A stretch of DNA of 64,000 bases, taken from Copromyces sp. CBS 386.78. Lineage: Eukaryota > Ascomycota > Sordariomycetes > Sordariales > Sordariaceae. Within the stretch, counting starts at the first letter, position 1; every line of letters starts with the position of its first letter. A program made the position numbers and the translations under genes. Location of the stretch: positions 372,001-436,000 of the forward strand of contig MU839082.1 of NCBI GenBank assembly GCA_030685235.1, written 5' to 3'. A model generated the notes under the pieces. The model ran no database searches. It was not told where the DNA came from and worked only from the letters and a program-made list of their open reading frames with translations. Of this stretch, positions 49,806 to 61,488 are shown one piece after another.

Positions 49806-51317
49806 TCAATCGTCCATGACTGGATCCGGGTTTACGGCTCTCAGTACCCGCGGCTGACCGACGACCCGTCTTGAGTAGTCCTGGTTGTCCTGGAATGACG
49901 CGAGACTCTCGCGGCTCTTGTTTTGACCTTCGTACAGAGCGTTGCCGTATGGGTTCAAGCGTGGGTCGACTGGCCTCAAGGTGCTCCTCCTCTTGGACAT
50001 CGGTCCAGCCCCCCATCCTACTATGTCGGGCCCAAAGCGAGTTTCGGTGACGGTGGCGCCCTTCATCACTCCCGCAGAGCTTCCGCGCGGTGATCCGAGC
50101 GAAGAACCATTCTCTTCTTTCTGCCTTCTGCGCCTCATGCACCAGAACCAGAGCAATACGCCGATAATCCCGAGAGCAGCGACGACACCGATGGCGATTC
50201 CGACGGCGGCTCCTGTGCTGAGTGCCTTCTTCTTTTGATTAGGTTCGGGTTCGGCAAGTTGACCTCCGCTGGTGGCTGTCGGGGCTGGTGTGACGACCAC
50301 GGTTTTTACTGTTCCGCCGACAGTGACGGTTTGGGTACTTGGCTGCGTCGGATCTGTTGTAACGGGGTCATGGGTAGTTTGTGTCGCCTATACACAATGT
50401 TAGCCTTGCATGCAATCCAGGGATATACGGTTGAGTGCATGGTCTGACAAGAACGGACGAAAAAAAGTGCGAAAACCATACAGAAGTAACAAGGGTGGTG
50501 GAAGAAGAGACCCCAGTTGAGGAAGTCAACGAAGACTTCACCGAAGGAATCACAGTCACTGTCTCTCGAACCGTGCTCTGCACAGTCTTGATCGCAGTGG
50601 TCTGCTCAGTCTCAGTCTTGATGATCACCACAGCCTGGGGACCGAGATGTTTAAGCAAGGGTGAACGAGGGGAGTTTTCATGATATATGTTCAAGGAAAG
50701 AGGTCAAAACGCGCCGGGAAAGAGGGACGCCGGGGCATAATGGGAATAGGGAATTGGGTGAGGAGAAACAGAGAGAGGACACGTACTGTAGTCGTAGGCT
50801 TAGTTGGGGTTTTGGTCGTCTTGGTGGGTTGCTGGGTGGTGCTGGTTGACGCTGGCGCTGGCGCTGCCGTGCTGGACGGCTTGACGCCCGTGATCTTGAG
50901 ATATCCGAAGAGGGAGTCACCTCCACACCAATCTGAAGGATATCCGGGGCAAGGATTTGAACATTGTTTGGCCGATACGGTATCGGCTGAGTTAGGTACG
51001 GTGTTGCTGCACCAACAACTCTTTTCCCAAACTACAGCAAAGGCGTACTGCTTCTCGGCAGCAGCACAGGTTTGGTAGCACAAACCCATGGACTGGAAGT
51101 CGCTCTCGTCTGCAAGGCGAGTTAGTACAGCTCGCTACGTGGGAACATGACGATGAGCTCCATGAAGTTACTCACTCGCGTCCAGGTCAGGGTCAGCCGT
51201 GTTGACGGCAGCGCAGTAGGCAACATCATGGGACGGGGCCAAGGCCAATGCGTTTCCGCAAAGCGAGGCCACTAGGGCGAGACATGCCCACAATCGGGCA
51301 GCTCGTTGGCGAGCCAT
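49806..51317 (-). CDS. WSC-domain cell-surface protein (single-pass)
   Basis: Four exons on the minus strand (51317-51176, 51109-50787, 50634-50482, 50387-49806) give 399 residues. Residues 1-26 are a signal peptide (Arg-rich start, then a CLALVASLCGNALA core). Residues about 30-125 are a Cys-rich WSC domain with YCAAV, LCYQTC, CWC, CSNPCPG and WCGG. Residues about 127-260 are Ser/Thr-rich, a probable O-mannosylated stalk. A transmembrane segment (GAAVGIAIGVVAALGIIGVLLW is its core; quoted in two parts: GAAVGIAIGV and VAALGIIGVLLW) lies near 265-288, then a basic stop CMRRRRQ and a 105-residue cytosolic tail. The layout is that of fungal cell-wall stress sensors signalling to Rho1 and the cell-wall-integrity MAPK pathway; that role is inferred. 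ATG 51317 was chosen because it begins the signal peptide. Confidence 0.88.
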
Positions 51318-53513
51318 TGATGATGATGCAGCAGTGGTAAGTGCAGTATCTGACGATGATTTGTTAGCGACCCGACGAGTTTTTGCATATTCTGTCTGGC
51401 TTTGGTGGTGTTTTGATATTGCTGGTGTCTCCCTCTTGGGTGTTTTGGGTTCGGCTTCCGCGACGGACGGGAACATACCTCGTATTTCTTGGCTTTCCCG
51501 TCTCGGCCACCTATCGAACGACTACAACAATAACAACGCCAAGTGCTCCCAGCAGCCCGTGATCCTATTTTCCAAAAACACACAGAGTCGAGAGAGACGG
51601 GATCTGAAGTTTGTCGATCTAGAAAGCCATTGCAAGCCAGCCGGGCAAGGTGTAGTACTGTAGCGTAGTGAGTGTCCAGGGCAACAATGTGGCGCGAAAC
51701 TTGTTTTTGGGTGGACGAAGAAGCGAGGCGGAACAGGACAAAAATCGAAGCAACGTCCAGCTAAAGAGTCACTTTGTCGTCGAGTACGTAGTAGCGGGAA
51801 GTGAGACGGATGTCCGAGGCGGTTTGGATTTGGCGATGGCCTCAAACTGGAATCCACGGATGGAAGCAGAGTGGAGGAGATTCAGGGAGTCGACAATCCT
51901 CTACAGGAGCCTGAGGTGATGCTTGAGCAGGAGAAAGTAGGAGGAAGTCGGGCGGTGGCAGACGGAGACGATGCAGATGAGCGGCGGAAAGACGAGAGTG
52001 GGGGGAGAAAGTGTTTGCACGAGAGAGCCTTGGAAACGAGACGAGGGACAGAGAGATGGATCGATCGTCTGCAGAGCACCAAATGAGGAAAGGACTGGAC
52101 GGAAAGAAACAGAATGGAGACGACAAGGCCGGATGGAGGAGGGGGGGGCTGCCCAAGTGGCAGGTACAATACACTAGTGTGTACAAGGGGGCAGGCCACA
52201 CTGCCAACCTTTTTTCGTCCATCAACAGCACCCCCGCCGCTCAGAGCACTTTCTTTCGTAACCATCGATATGTGTCCCCCCTGACTGGATTCTGTGAGGC
52301 ATTGTTCGAATTGATCATGGCAGCGAAAGGCGATGCGGCGTCGGCGGGGACCTGGACGGGACACGACAGGGGCACTGGGATTGGGAAGACTGCTTCAGTC
52401 CAAGTCAGACACTTGCCCAACAGCGGAGCCGTTTTGCCCTTGGAGTTGGCCGATGGCACTGTTTTCTTGAGAGATGACTGGAGGCGACGTGGACAGGGAT
52501 GGGCCAGATACGAGTCCACCCTTTTACCGTCTGATAGTGAGGCCGATATCGTGTTGTATCGTGACCGTCACGATAACTTTCACTGAAATCGTGTTCCTGC
52601 AACCAGCACAAGAGCATCGTGTTCCTGCAACCAGCACAAGAGCTGCACACATAAAAAGCTTAATCCCCCGCGCACATGGAGGGTTGCATGTGCTTTTTGT
52701 GCGTCGACATTGGCCGCATTCGTCCTTGAACATAAACAAGCAAGGCGTGGGCGTTCGGAACACACGGCATCATTGGAGGAGCAGGAAGGCAGATCTGAGG
52801 TACCTTCTGTCAACCACACAACATATAAAATTTGACAGCGGCGTGATAAGAAAAAAAAAGGTCCCGTCCCGTGGTTGCCTTGTGCTTCTCAGTACCAAAC
52901 CATCACCACTCATTTTCGGTACCGCAACGGCAAACATTGGCATCCTTGGAGATTTTTTCGAAACATGGACGGAAACAGCGACGAGCGGTGGATAAATTCC
53001 AGAGCTTGGCTCACTTGGCTGGGGCTTGGCCGGTGGACAATGGCCCTGCAAATGTCGTCACTGGACTTTGGATGCTGATGGAGTGATGGGTACTTTGGGA
53101 GATACTCGCTTCTGTTAAGGCTTTGGCTTGGCGCTTTGGATCTGCAGTACCGGATGCCGCCTCATTGCCCAGTCCTCGCCTGAAACGAAAATCAAAATGG
53201 AGGGCAACCTTATCTGAGAGATCGACATGCAAAGTACCTAATACTTTGGAAAGTCGCAACTTCCGCGTATTTTATGGACTGCCTCAGCGCGCATCCGCGA
53301 CCATACGGCGCCTGAGGTGCGTTGCCTGTCTCGAGACGGGCGACTTTGGTCGCTCCTGCCCATGTCGCCCTGGGCTGCTGATCTTTGCTTCGGCACCATG
53401 CCTTTGCCAGTGTCTTGACAACTCCAAGGGCGGCGGGAATCACGGGGAACTTGAACAGAACAGCAATTTCAAAAAAAAAAAAAATCTTGTCAACCTAATT
53501 CTTGGTCCAATTA
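51318..53513. other. Intergenic, promoter side of the WSC gene
   Basis: No supportable gene. A 28-bp unit (beginning ATCGTGTTCC) is tandemly duplicated at about 52587-52642. A run of 14 A lies at 53471-53484, shortly before the transposon. The left flank of the transposon ends with the target-site copy TTA (53511-53513). Confidence 0.5.
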
Positions 53514-53536
53514 GGTCGTGTTCGGTGCACAGTAAA
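53514..53536 (+). repeat. Left terminal inverted repeat of the Harbinger element
   Basis: Perfect 23-bp match to the reverse complement of 57495-57517. The match continues imperfectly inward, through GGGGTCC and AGTAAA motifs, to about 53560. Confidence 0.95.
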
Positions 53537-54210
53537 CACCCCCAGTAAAGGGGTCCCAGTAAATCCTTTTACGTGCCAGAGCACAGACCGCTCGTAAAAT
53601 GGATTTCGTCGGTTGGACCCGCCCAGAATGTGACCTACTTAACGTTTACTAGAGGGCATTTACAAAACCTATTCGAATCGCTAGGAAACGCTGAAATTAG
53701 GAAATCCGCCGTACTCGATCACGTAAATATAAAAACCATAGTATTATTAACTGAATATAAAGACTATAATATTATTAACTACGTAATACCTTCGTTATTC
53801 TCCCTTCGTCACCCCTTTCTTATATTGTTTTTCGAATATTAATATCCGCCTATTTTTATACTAAAATAAATAACGATTAAGCTTAGCCTATAATACAAGA
53901 AGAATCCTAAACTATAGGGTTTTAATTACCGTTATAAACTAACTAATAACCCCCTAATCAATTCGCCTCCCCCTTCCCTTTTACCCAATCTACCCAGTTA
54001 TTTTAGACTGCCAACTAATTAACCGCCAGCCAATTAACCGCTAACTAAACCGCTAGCTAAACCGCTAGCTAATTAATTATAATTACTAATTAGCCTCCTC
54101 CTTCTAATTAGTCGCAAGGCAAAAGTAAGAAAAAAACTGCCGCCTTATTAACCCCTAAGCGTAATTGTATTATTATTAATAATTAGAAATAAATTAAAGA
54201 ATAAGAGGTC

Positions 54211-54690
54211 TTCTTACTTAACTTCTTTAAAAATATAGCGGAAGAGGGTATAACTAATTAAAATAATTATAAAGATTAAATATATAATAATCTCGTTAGA
54301 AATATAATTAACGAATTCGGTACTAGGCCTAATAATAATTAGATCCGTAATAAGGTTAATTAATTTTATTGTAAATAGCGTACTTAGGTAATTTTAAAGA
54401 ACTACTCGCAATTAAAGTTCGGATTTAATATTAATATTAGTACCGCTACTACTTTTAACGAAATATAGGATAAATTGATTAAAGTTAGTATACTATATTA
54501 ACTATCGTATTCCGTATAGGGATTCGAAAATTATATACTAACCCTAGCTAATAAAAGAATAAAGAAGTCGGCTAATTCAAAAATAAGACCCTCCTATACC
54601 GTAAGTTTATAGAAGCGGTATTCGTAGATAACTAAGGCGCTACCAGTAAATACGCTAAAATTCTAAGAGCGTTACTTCTTTCGAAGGAAG
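54211..54690 (+). pseudogene. RIP-mutated Myb/SANT-like protein of the Harbinger element
   Basis: One frame shows the order of a Myb/SANT-like DNA-binding domain: FFLLNFFKNIAEEG, NNYKD, LVRNIINEFGTRPNNN, IRNKVN, FYCK, then LKFGFNINIST, TTFNEI and DKLIK. In-frame TAG/TAA stops stand at places where Gln or Trp is usual (before IRNKVN, after FYCK, after FNEI), as expected when CAG/CAA or TGG is changed by RIP. Such proteins accompany the transposase of PIF/Harbinger elements and help it bind DNA. The true start and end cannot be told. Confidence 0.7.
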
Positions 54691-56059
54691 CGTTAATATA
54701 TACCCTGCCTAATTATAATAACGACTAGTCTTCTAACGATAACGAGTTTCCTACTCCTACTTATATTCGTAATAATAATAAGAGGGTAGCGGTTTCTAAT
54801 AAGGATCCTAAGAAGAGAAGGCAGAAAACAGCTAGCGAAATTATTATTAATAGGTTATATATATTGACCGATATATTAAAGGAGACTTCTTGTAAGCCTA
54901 TGCCTATTATTACAACCCCTCTTCTTCCCCCCCCTAAAATATAATTTAACGACGTAATCGCAATCTTTTATAAAAAGTAAAAAGATAAAATTAACGATAA
55001 AATTACTAAATTAATACTTCGTAAATAAGAAGATTTAAATAGGAAGGCTCGTCGTTTTGTAATTATTTCGGACAAAATAAAGGAAGTTTACTTTAAAGTA
55101 TTGAAGAAGAGGGTTAAGAATTAGAGAGAGGATAAGAGAGAGCGGGAAGGTAATATAATAATTAGAGGAGGAAGTTTTTATTTTAAATCTAGCAATATCC
55201 TTATCGACCCTAATCTCGAACTATATTCTAACCTTTAAAATTTTAATATATATAACGCTATTAATATAATAGATTTATAAATACGCGGGGGATTTATAGG
55301 GGATCTGTAAGCGGGAAGTAGGGCGACCCTAGATTTTTATATTTTATTTTTTTAATATATATATTTAATACTAATAGAAAACTACTAAAAAAAATTGTAT
55401 ATATATAAAAAAAATACCGTCGTAATCGTTAAATTAAACCGAATCGATATATTTAATTAATATTAAAATTGCTTCAAATTTACGAGAGATACAAATACGT
55501 AAAATAATATTATAATTTTAATTAGTAGGGATAGTAGGAAATTAAAATAACGCTAATATAATTTAATATATTAAATATATTTATTTAAAATCTAAAATAT
55601 TTTGCAAACTTCTAGTATTTATATTCGATTTTAAATATTTAATTTCATATATTTTAGAAAATAAATTTAGCGATTTAAATTTATAATTAAATAAATATAA
55701 TTTTATTAAATTTATTCGGTTTAAAGGGTAATTTGGGTACTACGCTCTAGATTTCGTTATTTATTTAATAATTCTAATTTTTAAAAATTAATTCCCCTTA
55801 TCCCCCTCCTCCCTCTACTACTAAATTCGACCTTCTTAACTAGATTTAACTATTTATAATTCTCCCCTCCTACAAAGTTTAATATAATAATTAATCTATA
55901 TCTTCTTAGTAATATACTTATAATATTATTATATATATCCCTTCGACCCTCTATTACGCTCTGCAAATATAAAGTTATCCTCAATCTCTATTTCCCCCTT
56001 ATAATTGCAATTATAATTAATTTTATATTTGAATAATCGTTTTTCCCGCTCTATAACGT

Positions 56060-56760
56060 TATTAAATTTCACTTTTTTACCAGACGCTAAATTATAATAT
56101 TCGTTAAAGATATTATTATATTCTAATAACCAATTTAATACCGCCGTAGTAACGAAGATAACCTTTACCTATACTTCTACTACGAAGCTTAGGGAATATC
56201 GGTAAATTCGAAAGGTTCCTTTCAACCGGCCGATTACCCTCTCGATATTAATTCGCTATTAACTATAACGAAGGTTATATAATTCCTCCTTATTAATAAG
56301 GCGAAGCCCCGCCTTCATTAATTCCTAGAAATAATACTGAATATTATAATATAATACGAATAGGCGGTTATTATAGGTATAACTCGCATTAACGAAGTAA
56401 TACTATCCTTAGGGGATACGAAACCTATAAGTTCCCTACTATATAAAAATACTATTAAATACTTTTATATCGTTAGTAAAGCCCTCCTACCCAAGGAATA
56501 TATATCTAATTCGACCGTTGAAATCATATATAACCAATACGTTAATCGAATATAATCCTTTATAATTATACCATAACTTCGCCTCGCTAATATTTAATCG
56601 TACTTTAAAGTATAATCTATTGAATATTCTTAAAACCTTTTAAAAGTAGGGATATACTTTTAATTTAATTATAATTATATTAGGGGTTTCTAATTCGGGT
56701 AATTTAATCTTATAATTTCCTAAAACAATACAAATATTAAGAACCTTATAAAACGCCCTA
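56060..56760 (-). pseudogene. RIP-mutated Harbinger-type DDE transposase
   Basis: Reading the minus strand downward, one frame shows YKGLYSINVLVIYDFNGR, then EGFTNDIKVF, FVNASYTYNNRLF and, after stops, NIERVIGRLKGTFRIYRY. This order matches the DDE_Tnp_4 domain (HARBI1 family). The final Glu (codon 56241-56243) and the Asp of TND are present. Where the family has Asp-Gly-Thr-His and Asp-x-Gly-Tyr, this copy reads FNRLY (near 56619) and NASY (Asn codon 56388-56390), so two catalytic Asp appear changed to Asn, a G-to-A change that RIP makes. Many TAG/TAA stops interrupt it. The N-terminal part is not readable. Confidence 0.75.
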
Positions 56761-57494
56761 TTATATATATAAGTACTAGGTAAATCTATAATCACTATCT
56801 AGTATAAATACTAACCTACTAATAATATTTAAATTATAACCGAGTATAGAAGAGGCGAAGCGGAAGGTAATGCCTTAATAAATAATAAAGAGGAAGATTA
56901 ATACCTTTTCTTAAAAAGATATATATTTTAACGAACGCAATCTAATACAATAATAAAACTATTCAACTAACGCTTAAAACGTCTGGGGTCCTATATAGAT
57001 TAGGTTTTTAAACCGACCTTTATAACTACAAATAAGGCTTTTCGTTATAAAGATCCTACGCTATCTATATAGATTAATAGGGGTTAGCAGCTTCTAAAGA
57101 ATTATAATCGTTAAAAAAAGTACTATAACAATTATTACGATTTTACGGATTACGAACTTTCGACGGCGGCGAGCTTCCAGAACTATAGATACTATAGTAG
57201 TAAATAGTAGTAAATAGTATTAACGAAATAAGGTTTTGATACAGGGCGTTACGTAGTATTGAATAGGGAGATCTAAAAATATTAGAAGCTATTTCCAAAC
57301 TTTTTGAAGTTTAGAAATAGCTTTTAATATTTCTAGCGATTTGTACAACTGTAATTAGTCAGAAAGGCGTTGTAGGGCGAGGGATTTACGGGCATAGATT
57401 TTGCAGTCGTTTACGGGCAAATCTTTTACTGTACGTTTCGAACACGACTCAGTAAATCTCGATAAATTTACTGAAACTAGTTTACTGGACCCCA

Positions 57495-57517
57495 TTTACT
57501 GTGCACCGAACACGACC
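57495..57517 (-). repeat. Right terminal inverted repeat of the Harbinger element
   Basis: Inverted partner of 53514-53536. Further inside, at about 57445-57460, CGAACACGACTCAGTAAA repeats part of the terminal sequence, so the right end holds a second, partial copy. Confidence 0.95.
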
Positions 57518-57520
57518 TTA

Positions 57521-60143
57521 TAATATCTCGCCGAAGCTCCTTCTGCCCCGTCCATGCCCCGTGTTGCGCAGGCGACATCCCGACTTCATCCACCTCCTCC
57601 TAACCGCTTGCAGATTCCATCCGCGGGTGCCAGGCCCATCCCTTCAGCACACGAGTCGATGATGCTGAGACCTTCAAAACAAAGAAGACGACTGGCGCGT
57701 CTAGCCGCACGCTGGATACCCGAAGCTGGAGACGACTCGCTCGCGACGGGCGGGCTTCGGGCGGGCTACTAACAGGTAATCCACTTCGCACACCCGACGG
57801 ACTTTATGGTTCGTCTCGTCTTCCAGTCCCGTCCTTGTTTTGTTTCTCAGATGGAGGCTTCTTCCTTGACAGTCGGTGCTCGGGACTTTTCCCCCGCCAC
57901 ACCGTTTTCTCTGACCTCCCATCTGATGTTTCCCCCCCCCCTGCCAGAGTTCTATAGCGGCCCCGGCTTCAATGTCTTTAGGGTGTCGCTTGCTTGCTGA
58001 AGTGCCCTGCTGCTGCCACCGTCTTAGCGGCTCGAGCCTCTGTTGGCGCCGGCTGTTAGCGACAGATGGCCCCTGCCCGACGGGATGTCAGCCAAGGCTC
58101 GGTACCCAAGGTACCTTATCTGTATCCTGTTTGGACGCCCTGTAAACAAACAAGTCGAATTTCCCTTGATGGAGTCTTCGAATCTCGAATCATGCCAGCA
58201 CGTGGAAAACCTCCATTTCCACAACCGCCGGCACCGAATTCAACGGCAGCCATGATCCCAGATCCGTCTTTACACTACTGTACTGCGGCATGGATATCGT
58301 TGCCCCCTCGTCGTCCCGGCTTCCTTTCGGCCTTCTTTTCTGCAATGAGACACGGACGGGTACACATATCCGTGCAGCAGCATCGTCACCGTGCCTACGG
58401 TATAGTTCAACCCGCAGCATTCAGTCCACACGTGTGCTAACAGAGAGCTTGGTTCCAGTGAACAAAATCCTTGGGCTGATGGTGTTACTGCCCTATATAG
58501 GGACTGCCATCCTAAGGCTTTGAGCAATGCTATCCAGAGCCTCGGTTCTAGTTTCAACGGTCATCTTTTTCTTCCATGTTTTGCATGCCATCCCCAGATC
58601 AACAATGAGGGGCTGTTCATGACCCTCGCTCGATTGAGAGACTTTCCGTTTCTCACCGGCCATGATCGACAAGAGCAAAACAAGGGAGGGGGGCGTGATG
58701 CACATCAGTGTTGCGCATCTGCTGCTTCCCACAGATATGACTGACTGAGAAAGTCTCAGCTTGGCCCTTTCATGAAGCCGGGAAGTGCTTGCTGCTCTTC
58801 ATTGACGACTGCCCTCTGACCGGTTTTTCTTTCTTATGTATATCTCCTTTTTTCTTCTTCACCAGCCTCTCGACTTTTCGGGATCCGGACATAGTCGGGA
58901 TATGTGAGCGTAAACGCTCTGAGTGAACACGAAGCAGTGACACGCTATTTGAGGTAATACGAAGCACACCTCTATTCAGCCTGCAGCTTTTATGGTGGAC
59001 GCCAGAACCAAGTGGTGCGGGGGTCGCGGGTATCTCGAGTTCTCGAACGACCTTCCGCGTCAATACCACCCGCACCCACCGTGTCCGTCCATCGTGAAAG
59101 TACGGGGTAAAGAAGCGTGCCTTCGATCTTTTCGCACCCTTGATTCCCCAGGCCGGTCGTGATTTCAAGCTAGTCGGCCGCTTCTCGACTACATTGATGG
59201 ACTAATAAAAGGGCCTGTGGTTTTTTAAGGCCTAGGATTGGCTTCCATCCTGACTGATTTCAAGACCAGTTCATGGACACATTTACTCCTCGGCCAGCAA
59301 ACTGGGGAGTTGATGCGGGAGAGACGAGACGATACCGCCATGGAGAAGATGACACGAACGCACCTTCATCGTTAGCCGCTCTTTGCTCGGATACGGAGAT
59401 AAACGGGGCCGGTTTCTGTCCGTCCGGTACTGCTTCCAATGTGTTCCGAAAGGCGGTCAATGCCTTTCTAAAACATGATGATGCCCCGGGGAGCCGATAG
59501 GGTCGGGTCATATGTCAGCCGTGTGGTGTGGCACTCCTACCTAGGACTTAGGACTCCTGCCTTGCGTTGGGTAGGGTACGCGTACCGGGCAGTAGGTTAT
59601 CGTCACATTTCGCTTCTCTCAACCCCCATCATTTTCCTCTTCTCCAGAGGCCATCCGTTGCCCTGTGTCTCATAAGGCAGGTGTCGCCGTGACACAACAC
59701 AGGACGCTGAGTGCCGTGTGGTCATGTCCTTTCTGCTGTGAACCCACAGAACCGGAACCGGAAATCGAGACCGCTGTGTTCCGTTTCATCTTCATCTACC
59801 GAGAAAAGGTTCGAAAGAAAACTGACATGTCCGTGTTCCCTCTTGGTCTCGACCAGGACAATGAATTAGGAGCATCACTACAAGGACAAATAGGGTTCGC
59901 ACTTCCCTGACTGATCGATTTGCCTTGTGCCTTGTACTTCGGTCGCGCAAGATGAGAAGCGGGAGGCCTCGTTGCCTTGCTTTTCTTCTTCTTTTTTCCT
60001 TTTTCTTCCGAAGGTTGGCGACAGGATATGACATGTTGGACTACCGCCTGTGTGCATCGTACTCGTGCTGCTGACGTGGTTATCATGTTACTAACACCGA
60101 TCTGTGGTCATTGGTATCTCCCTCGTGTGAGGGAAAGAGCTTA
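57521..60143. other. Intergenic between the two Harbinger-type elements
   Basis: Normal base composition returns at once after the transposon. The open frames (up to about 130 codons) have no recognised domain or splice structure. The stretch ends at the TTA (60141-60143) flanking the MITE. Confidence 0.45.
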
Positions 60144-60498
60144 AGTTGCGTTCGGTCGCCCAGTATGCCAGTATCGTAGAGGTTGCATTACTGTACAGCG
60201 ATTTCGCTGCAGGCCATCAACAGTAATGCAACAGTAATGCAGTGCTTTCATACTGGTATAAACATGGGGTTTGAAGCAGTATGAAAGCGAAGAAAGCAGT
60301 AAGATCTCCAACGATTTCTGGCCTTCTGATTGGTCAGATGCAGGCCATTGGGGGAGTTGGGGGAAGTGCAGCGACCTACATCGACTTGCAGATTTTTACT
60401 GGAAAACAGCCGAACGCAAAAATCACGGCAGTATGCTGTTGCTTACTGCCATATAAACTTCCTTCTGTTACTGGCATACTGGGCGACCGAACGCAACT
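60144..60498. mobile_element. PIF/Harbinger-type MITE (355 bp), not RIP-mutated
   Basis: The ends are a perfect inverted repeat of about 30 bp starting AGTTGCGTTCGGTCGCCCAG. TTA occurs at both flanks (60141-60143 and 60499-60501), so the target duplication is the same as for the large element. The TIR resembles that of the large element (shared GTTCGGT followed by CAGTA), but the two are not identical. Inside are shorter inverted pairs, such as GCTTTCATACTG near 60243 and CAGTATGAAAGC near 60277, and a doubled CAGTAATGCA near 60220-60240. There is no coding capacity. Base composition is normal with no RIP signature, and the TIRs are intact. Confidence 0.88.
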
Positions 60499-60501
60499 TT
60501 A

Positions 60502-61488
60502 GGTGAATGGCACATGTAAGCTCTCGACCACTTCACTCCTACTTGGCCGGCTAACTTTTCTTGTTATCTCCATACTCACATTATCATCATTCAATCAGAG
60601 CTGACACAATTCACAAGCTGCTCTGGAGACCCAGGTTGTTATTCAATAGCGGTCAGACAACTCCCAAGACATTCAGTAACAGCAACGGATGGCTAACGTC
60701 AACTGACTTAGCCCTGAGCGACCTCATCTCAACCTTCTAGACGCCTTGTCCAACCACCATACCCTACTACAAATACAACGCAAGTGTATGAGGTGACGAA
60801 CACAAGAACAAAGTACGCAAATGACAGCAAGGACCGACTCGGCCGTTGGGCCTAAAACAAGACGAGACAAAACAGAAACAGAAACGACGGGAAAGAAACA
60901 AAACGAAACATAACAAATCTGGGATAGGAGTTGTCTGCTTCATGAATCTTCCTAGTATGTTTTGTTACTCAAAACCGTCACTAACTCATTCAGCCACTCA
61001 CCCATTACAGCAGAAAATCTTTGGTTAAACGGGTCCGGAATTGTCAAACTCGAATATTCCAAGAAGCAAGGTGTAATTGCTTCCGTAGCGGCTTACACAG
61101 GAAGCTGGTTGGCCATGTCACGCTTCATTTTCCAAGAGTGTAGAACGCTACGTATGGTGACTGATATGATAGAGGCTTCAGTTGTATAATTCTAATTGGG
61201 CATTGGATTATTTCCATCGCGACATCATATCTCCTTGACCTAATAACATGGTGGTAACTTGGCCCGAGCCTAGGTGAGAATGATCAAATATTTCATCTTG
61301 AGAAAAGAAGAAAATGGATACAACACGTCTATCATCCCTACATGCATGCATGTTATGCTCTGTCCACATCATCATCCCCTACCCTGACTTCTTTGCCTCA
61401 AGTCCCATTACATCCTCCCGCCCACCCTTCGTCTGTCTCTTTAAGGTACTCGTAATCAGTCTGACCCCTAATGTTAATCCGCTTCCGC
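60502..61488. other. Intergenic
   Basis: Nothing recognised. The right end is the 3' region of the secreted-protein gene. The open frames are short. Confidence 0.5.

Larger units (their letters stand above)
53514..57517. mobile_element. PIF/Harbinger DNA transposon, complete but RIP-mutated (4004 bp)
   Basis: Both ends carry a perfect 23-bp terminal inverted repeat starting GGTCGTGTTCGG, and the element is flanked by TTA at 53511-53513 and 57518-57520. A 3-bp TTA/TAA duplication is the hallmark of the PIF/Harbinger superfamily. The inside is extremely AT-rich and TpA-rich, in sharp contrast to the flanks, as RIP leaves it. Two gene relics fit the superfamily's two-protein plan: a Myb/SANT-like protein on the plus strand and a DDE transposase on the minus strand. 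Both are full of stops, so the element cannot move by itself. The middle part (54700-56060) holds nothing I could assign. Confidence 0.9.

Noticed and set aside
52011..52586. 191-codon plus-strand frame
   Set aside because: Antisense to the WSC upstream region, without a domain; composition is dominated by Arg/Gly/Glu from purine-rich DNA.
53514..57517. AT-rich block as a centromere piece or mitochondrial DNA insertion
   Set aside because: Perfect TIRs and TTA duplications define a single transposon, and gene relics of Harbinger type lie inside it.
53514..57517. Block as a Tc1/mariner element
   Set aside because: Mariner elements duplicate TA only and have a different DDE/D layout. Here the duplication is TTA and the relics are Myb/SANT plus a HARBI-type transposase.
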